Shown: positions 57,355 to 64,000 of the stretch, piece after piece
Layout of the letters: every line of letters starts with the position of its first letter
Numbering within the stretch: the first letter of the stretch is position 1
Source: Leptobrachium leishanense
Taxonomy: Eukaryota > Chordata > Amphibia > Anura > Megophryidae
Assembly (NCBI GenBank): GCA_009667805.1
Contig: CM019063.1
Location: 60,682,881-60,746,880, forward strand
Direction: 5' to 3'
Length of the DNA stretch: 64,000 bases
Translations under genes and position numbers: made by a program
Notes under the pieces: generated by a model
Told to the model about the DNA's origin: nothing
Seen by the model: only the letters and a program-made list of their open reading frames with translations
The model's database searches: none

Positions 57355-58030
57355 GGTTGACCCTAATCCTAACCTAAAAGTAACCATAAAAACAAAACTA
57401 AATACTAACCTGATCCTAATCACAAACCATAATACTAACCCTAATTACGAAACCGAATACTAACCCTAGTTACAAACCCTAACTCTATTTACTATCCCTA
57501 ATTACAAACACTAATTCTAACTCCAATAACAAAACCTAATTACAAACCCTAACTCTCATTACTATCCATCTTGAACCTCGAAACCTCAATGCAAACAATA
57601 ATACTAACCCTAATTCTAGAACTAACCCTAATTACAACCCCTAACCTTAATTACAGGTCCTCTTTCTAATAATAACCCTAATTACAAAACCTTAACCTTA
57701 ATTACAGGTCCTCTTTCTAATAATAACCCTAATTACAAAACCTTAAATTTAATTACAGATCCTCTTTCTAATACAAACCGTAATTACTAATCCTAATCAC
57801 TAACCCTAATTACAAACTCTAATCCTAATCACAAATTCTAACTCTAATTACAAACTCTGATTACTAATCAGAATAGTAATCCTAATCACTAATACTAATC
57901 ATTAACCTTAATTCTAAACCTAATTACAAACTCTAATTACTAACCCTAATATTAATCCTAATCACTAATCCTAATCACTAACCCTCTTTCTAATAATAAT
58001 TACAACCCCTAATATTAATCCTATCCATAA
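57355..58030. repeat. Degenerate CTAA-rich repeat (telomere-like words)
   Basis: About 670 bp of irregular CCCTAATTACAAACC, CTAATCCTAATCAC and TAACCCTAATTAC words. Individual TAACCC hexamers occur, but not as pure tandem (TTAGGG)n. A 58-bp block with TTACAGGTCCTCTTTCTAAT is repeated three times near 57650-57770. Confidence 0.75.
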
Positions 58031-58066
58031 AACTAGTCAGATTAAAAGAAGACTGACATTAGTATT

Positions 58067-58625
58067 TGTCAGGTCCTGGAGGCCCTGACCCCGGACGCCC
58101 CCGTTTTGTGTAATATCCTGTATGTCCCTGCAGGTTCCAAGACTTTTGTATGAACAATGCACCTTCCTGAATTCTAATGTTCTGGCCCTGGATCCACACC
58201 TGCCCTTCATCCTCCCTGATTAGCCCTGCATATAAGGGAGTCCCACCCTCAACCCTGGACTTCCACATTGAAGTTGAATTCGCTGACTGCAATACCTGTT
58301 TGACAAAGCTCCCTGATACTTTTTGCCAATCTCCTGACTTCTCTGCCAAAGACTCCAAGGACCCTCTGTTATATCACCTGGACTTTCATCGCTTCAATAT
58401 ACCGGTACCCTCCCATCCTGCTCCCCTTCTGCCCCCATCTAGGACCCCCCGTGTACCAGACCCCTTGCTGAACCCTGACTACGCTATTGTCTAAACCTTG
58501 CCTGAATCTACGTTCTAGTGTTTGTTTTCCAATAAACACCTTTTGTTATCTTGAACCTGCCTATATCACTGCATATTGGGCTCACAACCTCATCCTGCTA
58601 CACCAACCGCAGTCAAACCCTGACA
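58067..58625 (+). repeat. 5' LTR of the gag-repeat element
   Basis: 559 bp. TATAAGGG lies near 58230 and AATAAACACC near 58530. Compared with the 3' LTR it has two extra blocks (about 30 and 20 bp near 58095-58130 and 58170). Confidence 0.9.
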
Positions 58626-58627
58626 GA

Positions 58628-59773
58628 ATGTGGAAGTCAACGACCTGTGAGCCCGCAGTAATGTATACAATGGTGGAAAACTTAAAAGATGCCTTTCTGA
58701 AGATCCAGCAGTACCTGGACTCCCTGCTTGATTATATGCAGCAAAACCCAAGGGGCACCTCATCTAAGGTGCGCGTTCCTGCTACAGAGGGAGCCAGAGG
58801 ACCGCTGACCCCAGAAGAAAAGGCAAGGAGGAGGGCGCTAGACCTCTGCTTCTACTGTGGGGGTCCCTTGCATTTAATATCGGCCTGCCCACTGCGCCCA
58901 CCTAAGCCAGGTACAAAAAGTTTTCCTACACCTGTTCCTGCAAAGCCTGTTCATGCCAAGCCTGTTTGTACCAAACCTGTACCGACTGTCAAGCTCACAA
59001 AGTCTTCGTTGGGGAAACCGGTGCCTGCCCTGCAAAAACTGACCTCATCAACTGTCAAGTTACAAAAGCATGCACCCAAAGAAAAAACCCTATCCCAGCT
59101 TGCTCCCAGAAGAACTCTGGTAATTAGTCCTCCACAAAAGCGTGCTCCTGTTCCCAGAAGATCGGAGTCAAGAGCTACCAGACTCTCTGTACCCAGAGAC
59201 CAGGTTACTCAAGAAGCTCCTTCTGAGGGGTCAGACCACGAGACCCCTATGGAGTGCGCTGAACCGGATTCTGATCCCGAAGTGCCAATGGAGCAAGATT
59301 CCATAGACGCTGAGTCAGCCATGCCTATGGAGACCGAGCCTAACCAATACATCATGGCTGGTGTTGCCAAAAAGCCAGAACCCAGCCCTCTACCTCCTTG
59401 TTGCACATATGCCTCAAACGGAACTGTCGTTCGCAGGGAGGACCTGGAGATCTTCGAATCGGCCCTGAGACTTCGGGAAGCCGCTCCTCATGGAGACACT
59501 GTGCCACCTTCACCGTGTCCTTCTGAGGATGACTCGGAGTCCGAAGAAAGGGAACCAAGGGAGGAGAGGTGGCCCTCCATATGTCCAGCCATCTATCCTT
59601 GCCGCTCGGTTGCCAACTACAGAACTCCAGCTAACAAAACCTTTTCGAGTGCACCATGCCAGAGATCTGCCTTCATTGGTGCCCTATTCTCCATGTCACC
59701 CACAGTTGTTCGGTTGTCTGTGAAACCGAAACCCCAAGAGCTGGAGACTCACCCATGCCTCCTGGAATTGTAG
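58628..59773 (+). CDS. gag: Gag-like protein with one CCHC knuckle
   Basis: ATG 58628 lies two bases after the LTR; an upstream open stretch inside the LTR is probably not translated. 381 residues: MWKSTTCEP, a short helical part (VENLKDAFLKIQQYLDSLL), then LTPEEKARRRALDL and the zinc knuckle CFYCGGPLHLISAC (residues about 76-89). A long Pro/Lys/Thr-rich linker with KPV repeats and an acidic segment with PMETEPN follow. A normal Gypsy capsid domain is missing, so the protein looks internally shortened. It ends at TAG 59771-59773. Likely role: RNA binding or packaging by a helper Gag. Confidence 0.75.
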   Translation: MWKSTTCEPAVMYTMVENLKDAFLKIQQYLDSLLDYMQQNPRGTSSKVRVPATEGARGPLTPEEKARRRALDLCFYCGGPLHLISACPLRPPKPGTKSFPTPVPAKPVHAKPVCTKPVPTVKLTKSSLGKPVPALQKLTSSTVKLQKHAPKEKTLSQLAPRRTLVISPPQKRAPVPRRSESRATRLSVPRDQVTQEAPSEGSDHETPMECAEPDSDPEVPMEQDSIDAESAMPMETEPNQYIMAGVAKKPEPSPLPPCCTYASNGTVVRREDLEIFESALRLREAAPHGDTVPPSPCPSEDDSESEEREPREERWPSICPAIYPCRSVANYRTPANKTFSSAPCQRSAFIGALFSMSPTVVRLSVKPKPQELETHPCLLEL

Positions 59774-59799
59774 GTTGAGCAAAAGCCAAAGGTCGTTGC

Positions 59800-60605
59800 C
59801 CTGCATTCCGCAGGATCTACAGAATTTGCTACCCTGCATCCCGCAGGATCTACAGAATTTGCTACCCTGCATCCCGCAGGATCTACAGAATTTGCTACCC
59901 TGCATCCCGCAGGATCTACAAAATTTGCTACCCTGCATCCCGCAGGATCTACAGAATTTTCTACCCTGCATCCCGCAGGATCTACAGAATTTGCTACCCT
60001 GCATCCCGCAGGATCTACAGAATTTGCTACCCTGCATCCCGCAGGATCTACAGAATTTGCTACCCTGCATCCCGCAGGATCTACAGAATTTGCTACCCTG
60101 CATCCCGCAGGATCTACAGAATTTGCTACCCTGCATCCCGCAGGATCTACAGAATTTGCTACCCTGCATCCCGCAGGATCTCCAGTTGTCGCTGCCCTGC
60201 ATCCCGCAGGATCTCCAGTTGTCGCTGCCCTGCATCCGGCAGGATCTCCAGTTGTCGCTGCCCTGCATCCGGCAGGATCTCCAGTTGTCGCTGCCCTGCA
60301 TCCGGCAGGATCTCCAGTTGTCGCTGCCCTGCATCCGGCAGGATCTCCAGTTGTCGCTGCCCTGCATCCGGCAGGATCTCCAGTTGTCGCTGCCCTGCAT
60401 CCCGCAGGATCTCCAGTTGTCGCTGCCCTGCATCCCGCAGGATCTCCAGTTGTCGCTGCCCTGCATCCCGCAGGATCTCCAGTTGTCGCTGCCCTGCATC
60501 CCGCAGGATCTCCAGTTGTCGCTGCCCTGCATCCCGCAGGATCTCCAGTTGTCGCTGCCCTGCATCTCGCAGGGTCCCCGGAGGTCACTGCCCTGCATCC
60601 CGCAG
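59800..60605. repeat. 33-bp minisatellite, about 24 units, two subtypes
   Basis: Units read CTGCATCCCGCAGGATCTAC plus AGAATTTGCTACC for the first ~11 and end CCAGTTGTCGCTGCC for the next ~13. A CGGCAGG variant forms a block of about six (60235-60380). Near-perfect identity within blocks indicates recent expansion. Confidence 0.95.
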
Positions 60606-60669
60606 GTTCTCCTGAGCTATCACCGCCACAGGGCCGTCGACGCCGCCGTAAGGCCAAGCCGCTCACTGC

Positions 60670-61235
60670 CCAGCAAGTGCCGTGCAGTACCCAGGTCGCT
60701 CAAGTGCCGTACTGCACCCAGGTCGCTCAAGTGCCATGCTGCACCCAGGTCGTCGCAGAGCCGTGCAGTACCCAGGTCGCTCAAGTGCCGTGCTGTACCC
60801 AGGTCGCCCCTGAGCCATGCTGCACCCAGGTCGCTCAAGTGCCGTGCAGTACCCAGGTCGCTCAAGTGCCGTGCTGCATCCAGGTCGTCGCAGAGCCGTG
60901 CAGTACCCAGGTCGCTCAAGTGCCATGCAGTACCCAGGTCGCTCAAGCGCCGTGCTGCACCCAGGTCGCTCAAGCGCCGTGCTGCACCCAGGTCGCTCAA
61001 GTGCCGTGCTGCACCCAGGTCGTCGCAGAGCCGTGCAGTACCCAGGTCGCTCAAGTGCCGTGCAGTACCCAGGTCGCTCAAGTGCCGTGCAGTACCCAGG
61101 TCGCTCAAGTGCCGTGCAGTACCCAGGTCGCTCAAGTGCCGTGCTGCACCCAGGTCGTCGCAGAGCCGTGCAGTACCTAGGTCGCTCAAGTGCCGTGCAG
61201 TACCCAGGTCGCTCAAGTGCCGTGCCTCACCAAGG
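60670..61235. repeat. 27-bp minisatellite, about 20 units
   Basis: Unit GTGCCGTGCAGTACCCAGGT plus CGCTCAA, with variants GTGCTGCACCCAGG and a periodic CGTCGCAGAGCC replacement about every five units, giving a higher-order period. It lies after the basic hinge of the same LTR element. Confidence 0.93.
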
Positions 61236-61248
61236 TTACTACCATTGA

Positions 61249-61804
61249 GCCGTGCTGTCGCCGCTGAGCTGTGCAGTACCAAGGTCCTCGCCAAGGGCGC
61301 TGCCCCTCCATGCCTAGCCAAGGGCGCTGCTCCTCCGTGCCTTGCCAAGGACGTTGCTGTTGAGCCGTGCAGTGCCAAGGTTGTCACCAAGGGCGCTGCC
61401 CCACCGCACCTCGCCAAGGGCGCTGCCCCACCGTGCCCAGCTGTTGCCGTGGGGACTGCCATCTCCACTACCCATTGTTGGCAGTTTCCAGCCCTAGCCG
61501 CGCCAAGGAGGGTTTGGGGGTTTGCAAAGGTTGACTCTCACAGCCGCAAGTTTGGGCTTATTTCTGGACAACCATGCCAAGGAATTGCATATCTTGACGC
61601 CGTGATCTCTACCCCAGCCATTGCTGCCACCGACTACCTGTGCCAGTCAGTCCCACGGACTCTATGTTCCGAAGGAACCCCTGGTCGTCATGACCATTAT
61701 TATGCACTCCAATGGTGCAATGACTATTTGTCCCTTCATCCGCCAGTGTGACCCTGACCTCGGCCTGGGCCGCCCGGAGTCCGGCCCTTAGAGGGGGGGA
61801 ACTA
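61249..61804 (+). other. Tail region of the gag-repeat element
   Basis: It begins with a decayed continuation of the 27-bp repeat (GCCAAGGGCGCTGCCCC words), then about 300 bp of ordinary sequence, and ends in the polypurine tract. Frames are open in one register to 61751, but no domain is recognised. Confidence 0.4.
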
Positions 61805-62317
61805 TGTCAGGCCCTGGAGGCCCTGACCCCCAGACTTTTTGTGTATTCTCCTGCAGGTTCCAAGACTTTTGTATGAACAATGCACCTTCCTGGATCCACA
61901 CCTGCCCTTCATCCTCCCTGATTAGCCCTGCATATAAGGGAGTCCCGCCCTCAACCCTGGACTTCCACATTGAAGTTGAATTCGCTGACTGCTTAACCTG
62001 TTTGACAAAGCTCCCTGATACTTCTTGCCAATCTCCTGACTTCTCTGCCAAAGACTCCAAGGACCCTCTGTTATATCACCTGGACTTTCATCGCTTCAAT
62101 ATACCGGTATCCTGCTCCCCTGCTGCCCCCATCTAGGACCCCCCGCGTACCAGACCCCTTGCTGAACCCTGACTACGCTATTGTCTAAACCTTGCCTGAA
62201 TACGTTATAGTGTTTGTTTTGCAATAAACACCTTTTGTTATCTTGAACCTGCCTATATCACTGCATATTGGGCTCACAACCTCATCCTGCTACACCAACC
62301 GCAGTCAAACCCTGACA
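61805..62317 (+). repeat. 3' LTR of the gag-repeat element
   Basis: 513 bp. It matches the 5' LTR apart from the two short deletions and scattered changes, and is followed by the GTATT duplication. Confidence 0.9.
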
Positions 62318-62322
62318 GTATT

Positions 62323-63017
62323 AGACATGTGCATTTCGTTTTGTTCCGAATTCAAATTCGGACAAAAATCACTTTGGGTTTTTTTTGGTTCTCGAAAAAT
62401 CGGCTGTCTGAAAAATACGAATCGGCGGTATCAAAATGAAAACGACTAAACAAAATATCGAGGCAAAATGATCTTAAAAAGATCCTAAACGTAAAAAAAA
62501 CGAAACGAAAAAAAAAGGAACAAAATGATTTCAAACTAATACAGGGATTTTTTTTTAACACTGAAAGCTATAGATTCGCTATAGGGTTCTATGTTAAAAA
62601 AATCCCCTTTTTTTATTTATTTTTTATTATACCATTTTTTTTCACTTGCAGCAAAAACTTTGTTAATTTAATTTTTAGGATTTTTTTAGGTATTTTTCAG
62701 GAGTTTTTGGTGACATTTTAGGTTTCCCAATTTATTTTAAAGCAGCAAGCCTTTTTTCCCATAGGTTTCTATTTATTTTTTTTGATTTTTCAGGCATTTT
62801 TTGGGTTAAATTTTTAATTTCCGAATTTATTTTAAATTAAGAGGCTTTTTTCCCATAGGTTTCAATGTAAAAAATATTCCAATTTTTTTATTAAATTTAT
62901 TCAACCATTTATTATTTTTACTTGCAGCAAAAAGTTTTTTTGTGAAATTTTATTTGTCCTAATTTATTTTAAAACAGCAAGGCTTTTTTTCCATTTAGCA
63001 ATGAATTGAATAGATAC
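62323..63017. other. AT-rich repeat remnants
   Basis: It starts with AGACATGTGCATTTCGTTTT and CCGAATTCAAATTCGG (a short palindrome), then T-rich sequence with the phrase TTTTCCCATAGGTTTC repeated near 62755 and 62850. No gene; it may be parts of an old MITE. Confidence 0.35.
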
Positions 63018-63020
63018 TAT

Positions 63021-63844
63021 CAGGGTTATTCAAAGAGATCCGAATTGTGACTGAAAAGTAACCGAACAGTGAAATTCATCGTACGGTTACCTTTCCTGGT
63101 CATTCGGCTATCCAGAGAGCAGGCAGTTCGCCAAATCTTGGCGAATTGCCTGCACATACGGTGCCTGTTCGAGGGCAGTGAAATCCCCATAGAGAAGCAA
63201 TGCTTTGGCTATTCAGAGAACAAAAACCGGCACTGAAAAGTTGACGAATTGCCCTGCAATGGTGGTTACATTCGACAGATTTATTCAGGCGAATCCCATA
63301 GGCTTCAATATCTAATAAACCATTGATTATAATATTCTGCAGTAAAGTCTCTTAATAGGTTTTTTTAGGATCTTTTAGGCATTTTTCTGGATTTTTAGAA
63401 ACTTTTTTTAAAATCTTTTTTCTGTAACAGCCCTTTTTATTATCATTCATTGGATCTTATGTAAATTTCAGACATTTTTTTTCTGTAGTTTCTTTGTAAA
63501 CAGCTTTTCACTTTTCAAGCGTACTGTTTTTCTTTATTTTTTCACTCCATTCATCTGCAGTGTCGACTTTTACAGGCGGCTGCTCTGCGCTGTGATCGGC
63601 GGCTGCTCGGGTTTCTTCGGCGGGGTTAATCCAGATGTTTTTGTGGCTTTCGGTATGCGTTCGCCGGGTTTGGAGTTGAGTGTTCGTCGGGCTTGTGGCG
63701 ACTTTTCCCTGCACTACAACGGCCCTGTGGTGCTTGCTGAATACACTGCAGGGTCCCCGAAATGGGATTGCCAAATCGCACTGAATTGAAGAGAACGAAA
63801 AGTCAAACGTGCGGTGACTTTTCGATTCTCTTTGAATAACCCTG
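63021..63844. mobile_element. Fold-back MITE, CAGGGTTATTCAAAGAG ends
   Basis: The inverted ends CAGGGTTATTCAAAGAG are present at both sides and flanked by TAT (63018-63020 and 63845-63847). That fits a Tc1/mariner-type TA target, or a 3-bp target. The 824-bp interior includes GTTACCTTTCCTGGTCATTC and a GC-richer part (63540-63740) with no gene. Related fragments lie at 33066-33175 and, as CAGGGTTATTCAGAGAG, throughout 47092-48612. Confidence 0.7.
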
Positions 63845-63851
63845 TATGTTT

Positions 63852-63889
63852 CAGCACCATGGTGAGCTATGTAGCTCTCCATGGTGCTG
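63852..63889. repeat. Short perfect-type palindrome
   Basis: CAGCACCATGG-AGAGCTAC-type arms; TTCAGCACCATGG recurs at 63930. It may be the edge of another repeat running out of the window. Confidence 0.5.
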
Positions 63890-64000
63890 CACTACTGATC
63901 GTGAAACGTAGTAGTCATTGAATATGCTTCAGCACCATGGAGCGCCACGGACAGCCACCTTGCAATTTGAAAGGAAGTTTTTTGCACCGAAGATTGTGAT

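Larger units (their letters stand above)
59774..61248 (+). other. Open frame of 11-residue and 9-residue repeats, in frame with gag
   Basis: It directly follows the gag TAG in the same frame and lacks ATG near its start. It reads VEQKPKVVALHSAGSTEFAT, then repeats ALHPAGSTEFAT-type (11 residues) and ALHPAGSPVVA-type, a basic hinge GRRRRRKAKPLTAQQVP, then CSTQVAQVP-type 9-residue repeats. Unit lengths of 33 and 27 bp keep all frames open, so openness alone is weak evidence. The in-frame junction and basic hinge favour this frame. Translation would need stop readthrough or a mutated TAG. Confidence 0.45.
58067..62317 (+). mobile_element. Non-autonomous LTR element with gag-like ORF and coding-type repeats
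   Basis: LTRs begin TGTCAGG and end CCCTGACA, with a perfect 5-bp duplication GTATT (58062-58066 and 62318-62322) and a polypurine tract AGAGGGGGGAACTA before the 3' LTR. The interior has a gag-like ORF, then about 1.45 kb of 33-bp and 27-bp repeats and a Pro/Ala-rich tail region. No protease, RT or integrase was found, so it depends on another element. LTRs contain CATATAAGGGAGTCCC (TATA) and CCAATAAACACC (polyadenylation). Confidence 0.85.

Noticed and set aside
57355..58030. True telomeric array
   Set aside because: Pure tandem TTAGGG/CCCTAA is absent; only scattered hexamers occur in irregular words.
59800..61235. CRISPR-like array
   Set aside because: The repeats are directly adjacent with no unique spacers, and the context is a eukaryotic LTR element.
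59696..61468. Long minus-strand frames over the 33-bp and 27-bp repeats (300, 305 and 282 residues)
   Set aside because: Unit lengths are multiples of three, so any frame lacking a stop in one unit stays open; these are mirror artefacts of the repeat.
59775..61751. 658-residue plus frame with LPCIPQDLQNL repeats
   Set aside because: It is out of frame with the gag-like ORF and starts at TTG. The frame that continues gag and contains the basic hinge is a better candidate.

Overview
The window looks like repeat-dense intergenic DNA from a vertebrate nuclear genome, most likely an amphibian and probably a frog. I infer this from the mixture: Penelope-like elements (PLEs) with GIY-YIG endonucleases and hammerhead ribozymes, a chromodomain Gypsy element, DD34E Tc1-like elements, several hAT elements with 8-bp target duplications, an L1-type LINE, an old retroviral LTR and many MITEs. 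The species call is not proven by any single host gene. I found no intact host gene, tRNA, rRNA or CRISPR. The only possible host coding trace is a 42-codon GC3-rich fragment near 9.1 kb.

Layout. 0-0.9 kb: antisense retroviral leader and LTR. 0.9-2.33 kb: PLE 3' end folded into a 516-bp inverted repeat. 2.33-3.06 kb: LTR-like repeat. 3.56-4.27 kb: CpG-rich MITE. 4.9-6.3 kb: an element made of serial hairpins. 6.3-15.9 kb: a decayed L1 ORF2 tail split by a hAT element (6426-9406, itself carrying a Tc1 element), followed by hAT copy A (9678-15789). 15.9-32.5 kb: a Helentron-like element with a ~150-bp tandem array, split by hAT copy B (18008-32176). Copy B holds a Tc1 element (18363-25401), which holds a Gypsy chromovirus (18700-24117); copy B also holds a second serial-hairpin element at a TTAA site. 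32.5-34.3 kb: PLE remnant with fold-back. 34.5-42.9 kb: MITE split by a nearly complete PLE (PLE1), which is broken by a 1.6-kb retrosequence and a MITE. 43.1-43.9 kb: more MITE DNA. 44.1-57.0 kb: a second Helentron-like copy split by PLE2, which is split by a near full-length L1 (50510-56192) and by a 3-kb hAT-type fold-back element (45897-48891). 57.4-58.0 kb: degenerate CTAA-rich repeat. 58.07-62.32 kb: a non-autonomous LTR element with a gag-like ORF followed, in frame after one stop codon, by long 11-residue and 9-residue repeats. 62.3-64 kb: AT-rich remnants and a fold-back MITE.

How it fits together. The genes here do not form pathways; they are transposon genes, nearly all inactivated. 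Target-site duplications fix the order of events: Helentron, then hAT B, then Tc1, then Gypsy at one site; Helentron, then PLE2, then L1 and hAT-4 at the other. The youngest pieces seem to be the Gypsy element (LTRs differ by about 1-2% by eye) and the L1 (intact ORF1, two frameshifts in ORF2).

The most unusual signals are two copies of a TTAA-flanked element built from six to ten consecutive palindromes in conserved order, the gag-plus-repeat LTR element, PLE2 with oppositely oriented hammerhead ribozymes at its ends, a ~190-bp target duplication around PLE1, and a precise 32-bp micro-inversion in one arm of the first inverted repeat.
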